Shown here: in pieces, positions 34,895 through 42,216 of the stretch
Layout: every line of letters begins with the position of its first letter
Position numbering within the stretch: position 1 is the stretch's first letter
Virus record (IMG/VR): IMGVR_UViG_3300022821_000019
Location: 1-64,000 of that record
DNA from: a virus
Direction: 5' to 3' (one strand)
DNA length: 64,000 nt
Position numbers and translations under genes: made by a program
The notes under the pieces: generated by a model
What the model was told of the DNA's origin: nothing
What the model saw: the letters and a program-made list of their open reading frames with translations, nothing else
The model's database searches: none

Positions 34895-35956
34895 ATGACT
34901 AAAGTGTTTTTGAACGACGGCGACTCAATCGAAGTAAAGGGTTCAGGAAAGAAACCATACCTGCTCAGAAACGTCGGCGGCGTGGTGGACTGTTCTTGCC
35001 CCGCCTGGCGGAACATCGGAGGCCCTCTTGATCTCCGTGTCTGCAAGCACATCCGTGCGAACGTTGACCGTGCCTGCTTGCTCCCGCAGGCCCATGCGAT
35101 GTACGACAGCAAAAAGGCCAAACCGAAGAAGGGCGGCAAGGGCGCTCCGAGAAAGGCTGCCGTCAAAAAGGATGCTGCACCTCCCGTGTTACTCGCCCAC
35201 AAGTGGGAGAATGAGGACCCGACTGATTGGTGGATGTCCGAAAAGCTTGATGGCGTTCGAGCCTGGTGGACTGGTGAGCGCTTTCTAAGTCGCAATGGCA
35301 ATGAGTTCCATGCACCCAAGTGGTTTAAGGAACAGTTGCCCAGGGGCGTTGTTCTTGATGGCGAGCTTTTTGCTGGTCGAGGAAACTTTACCAAGACCTC
35401 GGGCGCTGCCCGTAAGCTCATCCCGAATGATGACGAGTGGAACAACATCACATATGTGATTTTCGACGCTCCAGAGCAAGGTGACGCTTTTGAGGTTCGT
35501 GTTGAGTTTCTCAAGGGGCTTTTTCCTGTCTGGGAGCCTGGTTCAAAGGGTGGGGTTGCTCGTGTGCTTCCGCACACCAGGTGTAAGTCCGCTGCTGATC
35601 TTACCAGGCGAGTCGACAAGATTGTCGCTGAGGGCGGCGAGGGCATCATGATTCGCATGCCTGGTTCAATGTATGAAGAGGGTAAGTCCAACACCTGCCT
35701 GAAGGTGAAGAAGTGGTTCGATGATGAGGGTGTGGTCGTTGGATACATCGATGGTAAGGGCCAACACAAGGGTAGGGTTGGCTCGATCCGTTTGAAGTGG
35801 GGCAATGTTGAAACTAAGGTTGGTGGGCTTACACACAAGCTCCGCAAAAACCCACCGCCACTTGGGTCGGTAATTACTTTTCGATACACAGAAACGTTCA
35901 AGGAAACTGGTGTGCCAAGATTTCCACAGTTCGTAGCGGTGCGGGACTACGAGTGA
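34895..35956 (+). CDS. ATP-dependent DNA ligase with N-terminal SWIM finger
   Basis: A 353-aa protein. Residues 30-55 form a SWIM zinc finger (C33-S-C35 ... C50-K-H52). The adenylation domain has motif I EKLDGVRA (Lys117), VVLDGELFAG near 152-161, motif IV EGIMIR (249-254) and motif V CLKVKKW. A C-terminal OB-like domain follows (VGSIRLKWGN). It seals nicks at the fork and in recombination. The SWIM finger may direct DNA or protein binding. The size is in the range of small phage and bacterial Lig enzymes. Confidence 0.87.
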   Translation: MTKVFLNDGDSIEVKGSGKKPYLLRNVGGVVDCSCPAWRNIGGPLDLRVCKHIRANVDRACLLPQAHAMYDSKKAKPKKGGKGAPRKAAVKKDAAPPVLLAHKWENEDPTDWWMSEKLDGVRAWWTGERFLSRNGNEFHAPKWFKEQLPRGVVLDGELFAGRGNFTKTSGAARKLIPNDDEWNNITYVIFDAPEQGDAFEVRVEFLKGLFPVWEPGSKGGVARVLPHTRCKSAADLTRRVDKIVAEGGEGIMIRMPGSMYEEGKSNTCLKVKKWFDDEGVVVGYIDGKGQHKGRVGSIRLKWGNVETKVGGLTHKLRKNPPPLGSVITFRYTETFKETGVPRFPQFVAVRDYE

Positions 35957-36168
35957 GTAAAGGTAAGTACACACACATTTATTCAGAGAATGCTGCCGAG
36001 CGGGCGGCATGTGGTGCACCTCTGATTGTTCATGGTGACTTTCTGGTGTCTACATCTAATGTGTCGGTAACACCAACCTGCCCACGTTTGCGTGTGTTGA
36101 AAGTATTCAGTAGGCTCTGTAAAATAAAGAACGGCAGCCTCACAAAAAAAGGTGAAAAGGTGATTTGA
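35953..36168 (+). CDS. Possible small protein after the ligase
   Basis: A 71-aa frame with a GTG start overlapping the ligase stop by 4 bp. It begins SKGKYTHIYSENAAERAACG and has a basic C-terminus. No family recognised. Overlap with the ligase stop favours a real gene, but composition evidence is weak. Confidence 0.4.
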   Translation: MSKGKYTHIYSENAAERAACGAPLIVHGDFLVSTSNVSVTPTCPRLRVLKVFSRLCKIKNGSLTKKGEKVI

Positions 36169-36199
36169 GGTTCAGATTCTGCCTATTCTTTGCTAGAAA
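36169..36199 (+). promoter_or_regulatory. Phage family promoter for the noncoding/tRNA segment
   Basis: GGTTCA (36169-36174), 19 bp, TAGAAA (36194-36199), with TGC before the -10. It starts transcription into a 430-bp segment without good ORFs that ends in tRNA-Lys. Confidence 0.7.
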
Positions 36200-36223
36200 G
36201 AAGACAGGTCTTTGAAAGTCTTT

Positions 36224-36402
36224 GTACGTTGTGAGAGTGCTGTGACACCTGGTGGAGGAGGCATTGACCTCCGATGAAGCTGGTCAGACATCCTGTAGAA
36301 GCCCGTTCGCCTGGGATCGTCTAACCGAAAAAGATTAGATTAAAATGTACTAAGATGGCAACTTGGCAGGTAAACTGACTCGGTTCAAATCCGACAGCGT
36401 AC
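36224..36402 (+). ncRNA. tRNA-like structured RNA, about 179 nt
   Basis: A T-arm-like hairpin TCGG-TTCAAAT-CCGA (36380-36394) is followed directly by AGCGTAC (36396-36402). That heptamer pairs with GTACGTT (36224-36230) through seven base pairs including one G-U. This is the acceptor/T-arm layout of a tRNA, but the two halves are separated by about 150 nt. Inside are stems such as GGAGG/CCTCC. I could not fit a D arm or an anticodon arm. It may be an expanded tRNA, a tmRNA-like RNA, or a decayed tRNA. Confidence 0.4.
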
Positions 36403-36411
36403 GAAAAATTC

Positions 36412-36479
36412 TGGGTTTTCAAAGGTTGAGCGGGATAGAACAACATAGGTTGTGGTTCCAAACAACCAGGCGCTACCCA
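36412..36479 (+). ncRNA. Nested-helix RNA element
   Basis: TGGGT (36412-16), AGCG (36429-32) and GGTTGT (36448-53) pair in nested order with ACAACC (36462-67), CGCT (36471-74) and ACCCA (36475-79). The two outer 3' strands are contiguous, so it forms one coaxial hairpin with a 5' bulge. It lies between the tRNA-like element and tRNA-Lys. Function unknown. Confidence 0.4.
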
Positions 36480-36525
36480 ATGTGAACGCAAAGCTATAAA
36501 TAGAGAATATAAAAGCGCCAAACCT

Positions 36526-36597
36526 GGGTCTATAGCACAATGGCAGTGCAGGAAGCTTTTAACTTCTTGGTTCTCAGTTCGAATCTGAGTGGACCCA
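36526..36597 (+). tRNA. tRNA-Lys (anticodon UUU)
   Basis: A complete 72-nt cloverleaf: acceptor GGGTCTA/TGGACCC, D stem GCAC/GTGC with GG in the loop, anticodon arm GGAAG-CTTTTAA-CTTCT, T arm CTCAG-TTCGAAT-CTGAG, discriminator A. The gene continues CTA, so the CCA end must be added. It is the last element before the next coding gene. Confidence 0.95.
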
Positions 36598-36627
36598 CTA
36601 AATGAATAGAAAGAGAAGATAACCCCG

Positions 36628-36882
36628 ATGAACAAAAATGATCACAGTTCAGACTTCATTTTCAATCTCCTGGATATGGCTCTCGATAGGATGTCCGAGG
36701 AGGGGACCGACGAGTATCACCTCCTTATTCGGCATGTTGAAGAGGAATTGAACTGCACGATCATGTGCTCTGGACTTCTCAACGGGACCAACTCCAACTC
36801 ACGAGTTCTTGAACTTGAGGATGCTCACGGGAACAAGCACCTCTGGAGCATTGTTGCCAACAAGTTGACCAAGGTTGATTGA
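36628..36882 (+). CDS. Hypothetical small protein
   Basis: An 84-aa protein beginning NKNDHSSDFIFNLLDMALDR. The middle contains EELNCTIMCSG. No family recognised. First coding gene after the tRNA segment. Confidence 0.55.
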   Translation: MNKNDHSSDFIFNLLDMALDRMSEEGTDEYHLLIRHVEEELNCTIMCSGLLNGTNSNSRVLELEDAHGNKHLWSIVANKLTKVD

Positions 36883-36894
36883 CAGGGCGTGCCG

Positions 36895-37005
36895 ATGAGT
36901 AAGAAGAAAAAGAAGAAAAGCCAAATTGAGTTAGCTCAGGAGTATGGTCGCATCCTAGCGACCAGGTTGTTTGAGTTCTTTCAAGATGAATCTAACCAGG
37001 GCTGA
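36895..37005 (+). CDS. Micro-gene, Lys-rich 36-aa peptide
   Basis: ATG at 36895 encodes MSKKKKKKSQIELAQEYGRI followed by a short amphipathic helix ending DESNQG. It sits 12 bp after the previous stop. A Lys run followed by a helix is common in small phage proteins. Function unknown. Confidence 0.45.
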   Translation: MSKKKKKKSQIELAQEYGRILATRLFEFFQDESNQG

Positions 37006-37011
37006 AATTCA

Positions 37012-37030
37012 CCTGGGAGAAGTTCCCAGG
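37012..37030 (+). promoter_or_regulatory. Hairpin directly before the 37032 start codon
   Basis: CCTGGGA (37012-37018) pairs with TCCCAGG (37024-37030) around GAAGT. GGGAGAAG, the only ribosome-site-like sequence for the next ATG (37032), lies inside the stem and loop. The hairpin could hide it and make translation conditional on the upstream micro-gene. Confidence 0.4.
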
Positions 37031-37031
37031 A

Positions 37032-37202
37032 ATGGTGGCAAACTTGGCTGAGGTCCAGGTATTTACCACCTTTGCTAATGACATCGGCCCCGAAATTGAA
37101 CAAGCGGCAGCTCAAGAGGCTCGTTCATATGCGACAACTCTTGTCAATAGCCTAGAACCATATTCACAGGAATACAAATCCGCTACAGATGCATCTGATT
37201 GA
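37032..37202 (+). CDS. Micro-gene, 56-aa acidic/helical peptide
   Basis: ATG at 37032, 57 codons to TGA at 37200-37202. It begins VANLAEVQVFTTFANDIGPE and has an Ala/Gln/Glu-rich helical middle. No family recognised. It lies in the gap between better-supported genes. Confidence 0.45.
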   Translation: MVANLAEVQVFTTFANDIGPEIEQAAAQEARSYATTLVNSLEPYSQEYKSATDASD

Positions 37203-37238
37203 AACACAGTACACAAATATGTGCAGAAGGGGTGTTGT

Positions 37239-37799
37239 ATGCCATTTAGGAAATTTGGGACAGAAAGAACCCGAGATGAACACAGCGAAGAACTCCGAAA
37301 TCTGGCACTGAGGTTTTTTTCATTTGATGAGGAATATCGTTCTGAACGTACCCTAAAATACATGGAGTGGGCTATGGTCCTAAAGAGTCAAGCAGAACAC
37401 CTGGAGGAAATGCTTGATATTATGAGAGGATGCAGTGGATTCGACCGACTGGCGCCCCAGGAATACCCAGAAAAATATACCAACTATACGAACAGTGATG
37501 TGGCGAAGGATATCAGGCTTGGACTGAACCAATATTCCTCCGAGACCCTGTTCCAGACGTTGAAAGTAAAAGCAGTTAGGGCTGCTCAATGGAAGAGCGA
37601 CCATGGACTCGTTCCAAATGCAGAGGCTTCAGCCTGGCTTTCTTATTTTTGCGATTGGGGACCCAAAGAGCCAGCACAGTGTGGACACGGATATAAGGGT
37701 GATTTTGTCCCGAACAAAAACTGGCATTCTTTCTATAAGGAAAACTTTGCCTCCCATAGCAAAACGGTCAAAAAAGTTAAGAAACAGAAAAAAGCCTAA
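37239..37799 (+). CDS. Hypothetical protein
   Basis: A 186-aa protein; the ATG at 37239 is chosen because AGAAGGGG lies at a good distance (an in-frame ATG at 37221 lacks one). It is largely helical (EELRNLALRFFSFDEEYRSE), with a basic C-terminus KKVKKQKKA. No family recognised. A hairpin terminator follows. Confidence 0.6.
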   Translation: MPFRKFGTERTRDEHSEELRNLALRFFSFDEEYRSERTLKYMEWAMVLKSQAEHLEEMLDIMRGCSGFDRLAPQEYPEKYTNYTNSDVAKDIRLGLNQYSSETLFQTLKVKAVRAAQWKSDHGLVPNAEASAWLSYFCDWGPKEPAQCGHGYKGDFVPNKNWHSFYKENFASHSKTVKKVKKQKKA

Positions 37800-37804
37800 A
37801 AGCT

Positions 37805-37850
37805 CACAGGACCGTGGGATTCATTTCCCAGCCTGTGCAACCTTTTCGTT
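37805..37850 (+). terminator. Hairpin terminator after 37799
   Basis: CACAGG (37805-10) pairs with CCTGTG (37832-37), with an inner TGGGA/TCCCA stem, followed by CAACCTTTTCGTTATTT. It separates the preceding gene from the next promoter. Confidence 0.6.
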
Positions 37851-37867
37851 ATTTGCGTCCCAGAAAC

Positions 37868-37898
37868 AGTTTATAAGGATTACCAGGCATGGTAAAGT
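37868..37898 (+). promoter_or_regulatory. Phage family promoter placing uvdE mRNA at its start codon
   Basis: AGTTTA (37868-73), 19 bp, TAAAGT (37893-98), with TGG before the -10. The ATG of the next gene begins exactly 7 nt after the -10, where transcription normally starts. This predicts a leaderless mRNA. Confidence 0.6.
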
Positions 37899-37904
37899 AA
37901 CCTC

Positions 37905-38864
37905 ATGACAACTCGTACTGATCATTACGCTTCGCTAGGCTATGCCTGTATCAACATGACGTTGACGAACGTGAAGCCTAAAAAGAATCGTGTTACCACC
38001 AATCGCACAATGCGCAAAGCAACCTTTGAAGCCAAAGGCTTAGCTTACGCATCTGAGCTGCTTCTTCAAAACGCCAGGGATTTGCTTACTATTCTAAAGT
38101 GGAATGAAGAGCACAACATTACCTTCTTCCGACTTTCAAGTGACATTTGTCCCTGGGCTTCCGAGTACAACCTTTCTGACTTGCCCGACTACGGCGAGAT
38201 TGTGACGACTCTCAGGGCTGCTGGTGATTTTGCCAAGCAGCATGGTCATCGCATCACTTCACACCCTGGTCCGTTCAACAAGCTGGCAAGTTCCAAACCA
38301 AGAGTTGTGGCAAATACCATTCGTGACTTGGAGATTCACGGCGAAGTTTTTGACCTTATTGGCCTTTCACGGACTCCATTCAACAAGATCAATATTCATG
38401 TAGGCGCAGCCTATGATGACAAGCCCGCTGCTCTCAAGCAGTTCTGTCAAAACTTCGATAAACTTCCTGATTCGGTCAAAACTCGTCTCACGGTTGAGAA
38501 TGATGACCGACCCTCGTTGTACTCCACCAAGGAACTATATGAATATGTACACAAACCTCTCGGTATCCCCGTTGTGTTTGATTTCCACCACCACAAGTTC
38601 CGCTCTGATCTTCCTGTCCTGGACGCCCTAGAACTTGCGATGTCCACCTGGGGACACGTCAGACCTGTAACACACTACTCGGAGACTAAGCGCAATGCCG
38701 ACGGCACCGACTACTGCAAACCTCAAGCACACTCTGACTACATCTTCAACCCTATCGGCGATCACGGTAAGAGTATCGATATTATGATCGAAGCCAAGGC
38801 CAAAGAACTAGCCCTGCTAAGATATCGTAAGGAATGGGACTGTGTCGGAGTGGGCAGTGATTAA
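37905..38864 (+). CDS. uvsE: UV-damage endonuclease (UvdE/UvsE family)
   Basis: A 319-aa protein of the usual family length. The TIM-barrel marks are visible: LGYACINMTL at the N-terminus, ITFFRLSSDICPWAS, HRITSHPGPF, NIHVGAAYDD, LTVENDD, VVFDFHHHKF and VTHYSETK, which supply the metal-binding His, Glu and Asp residues. It nicks DNA 5' to UV photoproducts, starting excision repair. It is preceded by a promoter in leaderless position and followed by a GNAT gene. Confidence 0.92.
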   Translation: MTTRTDHYASLGYACINMTLTNVKPKKNRVTTNRTMRKATFEAKGLAYASELLLQNARDLLTILKWNEEHNITFFRLSSDICPWASEYNLSDLPDYGEIVTTLRAAGDFAKQHGHRITSHPGPFNKLASSKPRVVANTIRDLEIHGEVFDLIGLSRTPFNKINIHVGAAYDDKPAALKQFCQNFDKLPDSVKTRLTVENDDRPSLYSTKELYEYVHKPLGIPVVFDFHHHKFRSDLPVLDALELAMSTWGHVRPVTHYSETKRNADGTDYCKPQAHSDYIFNPIGDHGKSIDIMIEAKAKELALLRYRKEWDCVGVGSD

Positions 38865-38868
38865 AATC

Positions 38869-39303
38869 ATGCGCTATGAAAGTGCCTACGTTTTTCAAAA
38901 AAGGTTCAAGCTAGTTGATTACCTTCAAGACCATCTCAACAACTACGCCGACGGCAACTGGGACATTGGTTCGGGGATGAACTCGGATTTGGATCTCGGG
39001 CGGCCTATGATGATGTTCGTTGCCTGGGAACACGGTAAACCGATAGGCTGGGCTTCCGTAACCTTCAACCCAACAAAAAAGGGGGTTGGTCAAGTTGGAT
39101 GTTTCGTTGGCTCAAAACACAGGCGCCGAGGGGTTGGCTCACGATTAATCGCTAAGGCTAAAGCCTGGTGCAAGGCAAACAGGCTAACAATGCGTTCCAA
39201 TTCCTGGAACGAGGCAGGTCGAAGCTTCTACAGTTCCAACGATGTCCCCGACATTCCAGTGAGCTGGGCCTACATAGACCGCAGAAAGAACATGCCAGTT
39301 TAG
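38869..39303 (+). CDS. GNAT-family N-acetyltransferase
   Basis: About 144 aa from the ATG at 38869 (an in-frame GTG at 38842 would overlap uvsE). Motif A is VGCFVGSKHRRRGVGSRLIA, the R-x-x-G-x-G acetyl-CoA loop, preceded by WASVTFNP and followed by a WNEAGRSFY helix. The acceptor substrate is not evident. It follows uvsE closely and is probably co-transcribed. Confidence 0.8.
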   Translation: MRYESAYVFQKRFKLVDYLQDHLNNYADGNWDIGSGMNSDLDLGRPMMMFVAWEHGKPIGWASVTFNPTKKGVGQVGCFVGSKHRRRGVGSRLIAKAKAWCKANRLTMRSNSWNEAGRSFYSSNDVPDIPVSWAYIDRRKNMPV

Positions 39304-39328
39304 CCTTTTGGTTAAATGTCCGAAAGTT

Positions 39329-39359
39329 GGTTCAAACCCTATCTTCATTTTGGTATAAT
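39329..39359 (+). promoter_or_regulatory. Phage family promoter for 39381
   Basis: GGTTCA (39329-34), 19 bp, TATAAT (39354-59), with TGG before the -10. It is one of the best matches. The gene at 39381 follows with GGAAGGTAAG as its ribosome site. Confidence 0.85.
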
Positions 39360-39380
39360 GAAGATAGGAAGGTAAGACCA

Positions 39381-39758
39381 ATGATTCACCCGATAATGCT
39401 TTGCACACGTTGTAAGGCTCGAAAACCCCCACTGACGCCTGAACGAGATGAGGAACTCTTTCTCTATTGTTCCCAGGAGTGTAGAGACCTCCATGAATCC
39501 GAGAGCCTTGCTCGACGTCTAGAGGCTATGAAGACTCACGATCCAGCTACTCGCCGAGTGAAATCTGAGGGTGAACTTCGAGCAATGGGAGTGGTCCTTC
39601 GCCTTTCTTCAGTTAAGGAGGGCATTGACAGCGGCAATAGTACTCAGGAGCTGGCCCGCCCTAAGCGGGTTGAACGTAAGAAAAATGTTCGCAAGTGTGG
39701 CAAGTGTGGAAACGCTGGCCATAATGCACGCACCTGTAAGGTCAGAAAGAAAGATTGA
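39381..39758 (+). CDS. Small zinc-binding protein with CCHC knuckle
   Basis: 125 aa from the ATG at 39381, chosen because the promoter excludes upstream starts. The N-terminus has CTRC and YCSQEC (zinc ribbon-like), and the C-terminus has CGKCGNAGHNARTC, a retroviral-type zinc knuckle that usually binds single-stranded nucleic acid. A role in RNA or ssDNA binding is inferred. Confidence 0.65.
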   Translation: MIHPIMLCTRCKARKPPLTPERDEELFLYCSQECRDLHESESLARRLEAMKTHDPATRRVKSEGELRAMGVVLRLSSVKEGIDSGNSTQELARPKRVERKKNVRKCGKCGNAGHNARTCKVRKKD

Positions 39759-39762
39759 AAAA

Positions 39763-40095
39763 ATGTCTGTGGCAATTGTGAAGCGTAGGCAGCTGAAGGT
39801 ACTGGGGTTCTTTACCCAGGTTGTATTCAAAACTGGGGTTTGGTTTGGCCGAGAAGTCTCTGGAAGCCCAGAAAATGACCTGGATGGTCTGCTGTGGCCT
39901 ATTTTCCTGATGCATGTCGAACTGACCAAAATCCATGCAAACATCACTAAGGGCTGGTTTGCTCAATGGAGCATTAGGTCTGAGAACCTGCGTAACCTGT
40001 GGTTTTATTACTGGAGCTTCCAGTCTCAGGAATATCGCCAGAAATCCAAGGTTGTGGTCCGCCGAATAACCCAACTGTACAAGGAAAAGCAATGA
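39763..40095 (+). CDS. Hypothetical protein
   Basis: 110 aa from the ATG at 39763, 4 bp after the zinc-knuckle gene. It is basic and aromatic-rich (WPIFLMHVELTKIHANITKG, LWFYYWSFQSQ). No family recognised. The coupling suggests work with the preceding protein. Confidence 0.55.
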   Translation: MSVAIVKRRQLKVLGFFTQVVFKTGVWFGREVSGSPENDLDGLLWPIFLMHVELTKIHANITKGWFAQWSIRSENLRNLWFYYWSFQSQEYRQKSKVVVRRITQLYKEKQ

Positions 40096-40137
40096 ACCAG
40101 TCAGAAAGAAGAAAACCAGCTTAAAATGAGAAATAGC

Positions 40138-40168
40138 GGTTCATATGCCATCCCAAATATGGTATAAT
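40138..40168 (+). promoter_or_regulatory. Phage family promoter, leaderless position
   Basis: GGTTCA (40138-43), 19 bp, TATAAT (40163-68), with TGG before the -10. The ATG at 40175 starts 7 nt after the -10, exactly at the expected transcription start. Confidence 0.85.
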
Positions 40169-40174
40169 GGAAGA

Positions 40175-40786
40175 ATGAAAAAGGCAGGAACAACGACTAC
40201 AGTACACGTGAACAGTTTCGTCAGGCGCCAGACCCCTGAGAGTGAGTTCTCACACTTCGATGGCCCTCCTGGGGCTGCTGATGTTTGGGAGAACCTTCGT
40301 GCCTCCATTGAGCTGATGCTAGCTGATGGAGTTAGCAAGCCTGGATACCGTGATGGTGTAGTGCTTGTTCCATGCAACCCACAATACTTCTTTTCGGGGG
40401 TAGTTACTCTTGAAGAGGGCAGTGAGCTTCGTGGTTCATTCAAGGCCCGACGGGCTGGTGAGGCGCCACGAAAGAGTGTTGGCGCCGTGGCAGCGGACAA
40501 GCTTCCTGCGAAGTCTGTAGAGATCGTACTCTACGCCTCGACGGTCCTTGCTGAGGGTGGTGATAACGAACTTCCCGCAGAAGAGGGGAATTGGGAGATT
40601 ATCTCAATCAACGCAAACCCTTGTGAGGGCGAAATGCCCATCGGGCCGAATGTCCTAATGCATAACCACTTTGGTTCTAATGGCGGGACCGACACGGGGC
40701 TCTCTGACGAAGACTTTGTCAAGATGCTTCGGGAGTCCTTTATGTTCTGGAAGGACAAGGCTATGGTTGCACCTTTGGAAGACTAG
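40175..40786 (+). CDS. DUF3228-like conserved protein
   Basis: 203 aa from the ATG at 40175; longer starts fall inside the promoter. It contains VHVNSFVRRQTP, YRDGVVLVPCNPQYFFSGV, SVEIVLYASTVLAEGGDNEL and GPNVLMHNHFG-SNGGT near the end. This order matches the uncharacterised DUF3228 family as I know it; the biochemical role is unknown. If the start is right, the mRNA is leaderless. Confidence 0.6.
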   Translation: MKKAGTTTTVHVNSFVRRQTPESEFSHFDGPPGAADVWENLRASIELMLADGVSKPGYRDGVVLVPCNPQYFFSGVVTLEEGSELRGSFKARRAGEAPRKSVGAVAADKLPAKSVEIVLYASTVLAEGGDNELPAEEGNWEIISINANPCEGEMPIGPNVLMHNHFGSNGGTDTGLSDEDFVKMLRESFMFWKDKAMVAPLED

Positions 40787-40879
40787 GATGTTCCTTGGAA
40801 TGCTGAGTGATGGCCTGAAAGTAGCGAACAACTGAAATACAATTTTCCCTATTTAGGGACACTTAGAAAAAGCTAAATG

Positions 40880-40910
40880 GGTTCACTTGTGGGCCCATTG
40901 CTGTTATAAT
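40880..40910 (+). promoter_or_regulatory. Phage family promoter for RNA ligase 1
   Basis: GGTTCA (40880-85), 19 bp, TATAAT (40905-10), with TGT before the -10. The start codon is at 40931 after a TAGGAGAAT ribosome site. Confidence 0.85.
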
Positions 40911-40930
40911 CAAGCATAGGAGAATTAGTA

Positions 40931-42175
40931 ATGACGTTGGTACAAGAGTATCTCAAGAAGCATTCGTTGGACGACTTGGAGCTTGCACATGGAGTGAAGG
41001 CTCGTGTGTGTGGGCATAAGTTTAGCCTGAACTATAACCAGATCGAGTCTCGTGATGATGATGTTTTGGCACAACAGTGCCGTGGTCTGATTCTGCGGGT
41101 AGCAGATCCCGATTCACAAGTTATCGTCTCCGATCGCCCGATTGGTGAGACGGTTGTGCTTGCTCGCCCTTTTGATCGCTTCTTCAACCTTGGTCAGGCT
41201 GCTGCTGCTGAGGTGGATATCGATCACCCTGCAACCTCATTCTATGAGAAGATGGACGGCACTCTTTGTATCGTCTACTACGATGATCACAAAAAGGAAT
41301 GGCATGTCGCAACTCGCTCTGTCCCAGAAGCGGATTTGCCGATGTCTGGTTTCGAAGAGTTTACTTTCCGTACTCTGTTTGAGAAGGCGGTCCTTGAGAC
41401 CGTTGGCAAGGACTTTGGTGTATGGACCGAGAAGATGCTTTTCCGTGACACTACGTACATGTTTGAGCTGACGACGCCACTAAACCGTATCGTTGTTGAC
41501 TATGAGGGTTATGGGATCACTCTACTTGCAGCCCGTAAGACTCGCACAGGCAAGGAGCTTTTCCCTGCGTTTGTCCAGGCAAAGGTAAAGACTCCAGTTG
41601 CTGAGCGCTTCCGTTTTGGTTCACTCAAGGAAATGGTTGATTTCGTATCTGAACGAGATCCGTCCGCTTACGAGGGGATCGTGGTCTGCGACCAGAACTT
41701 CAACCGAATTAAGGTTAAGAACGCTGGGTATTTGGCCTTGAACAAGATCCGAGACTCTGTTCTCAACTCACCTCGTGGTATCGTTGAACTAATCCTTATG
41801 GAGAAGCTAGATGATGCTCTTCCGCTTCTCCCAGAGGAGATTGTAAAGCGTGCAGAGGCTCTGCGTGAAAACTTTCGTAAGCTTGTTATCTCGCATAAGT
41901 CCATATTCCAAGAGTGTTTGGACGAAGCTAACGCTGCCCTGAAGGTCACATACGACGATGAAGGGGCACCACTTGTCGGGGATGCATACCAGTGTGAACA
42001 CCGTAAGGCGTTTGCGCTTGCCGTAAACGCCCGAAAGGCTTGGATGTCACCGCTAATGCAGCAATACCAGGGCAATGTGACTGACTTGTTGGACTGGGCG
42101 ACCAAGAAGCGTCATGTCAATGGTGGTTGGGCAAATAACTTCCTTGATTCTATCCTTCGTCAAACAGAGAACTGA
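40931..42175 (+). CDS. T4 Rnl1-type RNA ligase
   Basis: A 414-aa protein. The nucleotidyl-transferase Lys is in YEKMDGTL (Lys107); the motif III-type FELTTPLNRIVV, motif IV YEGIVV and motif V RIKVKNAGYLAL follow. The C-terminal helical domain (about 280-414) fits Rnl1-type enzymes, which reseal tRNA cut in the anticodon loop by host nucleases. The phage also encodes tRNAs, an Rnl2-like ligase and end-processing enzymes. It has its own promoter and its own terminator. Confidence 0.85.
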   Translation: MTLVQEYLKKHSLDDLELAHGVKARVCGHKFSLNYNQIESRDDDVLAQQCRGLILRVADPDSQVIVSDRPIGETVVLARPFDRFFNLGQAAAAEVDIDHPATSFYEKMDGTLCIVYYDDHKKEWHVATRSVPEADLPMSGFEEFTFRTLFEKAVLETVGKDFGVWTEKMLFRDTTYMFELTTPLNRIVVDYEGYGITLLAARKTRTGKELFPAFVQAKVKTPVAERFRFGSLKEMVDFVSERDPSAYEGIVVCDQNFNRIKVKNAGYLALNKIRDSVLNSPRGIVELILMEKLDDALPLLPEEIVKRAEALRENFRKLVISHKSIFQECLDEANAALKVTYDDEGAPLVGDAYQCEHRKAFALAVNARKAWMSPLMQQYQGNVTDLLDWATKKRHVNGGWANNFLDSILRQTEN

Positions 42176-42177
42176 AA

Positions 42178-42200
42178 AAACCCTGCTTGCAGGGTTTCTT
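42178..42200 (+). terminator. Intrinsic terminator after RNA ligase 1
   Basis: AAACCCTG - CTTG - CAGGGTTT followed by CTTC, starting 2 bp after the ligase stop. The stem is perfect. Confidence 0.8.
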
Positions 42201-42216
42201 CAATTAGAGATTAACT

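Noticed and set aside
34882-35901. A 339-aa open frame on the minus strand
   Set aside because: It is exactly antisense to the DNA ligase, whose motifs are certain; the minus frame is Ser/Pro-rich without motifs and is a shadow.
36321-36635. A 104-aa minus-strand frame over the tRNA segment
   Set aside because: It reads the complement of tRNA-Lys and the T-arm-like element, a usual source of false frames.
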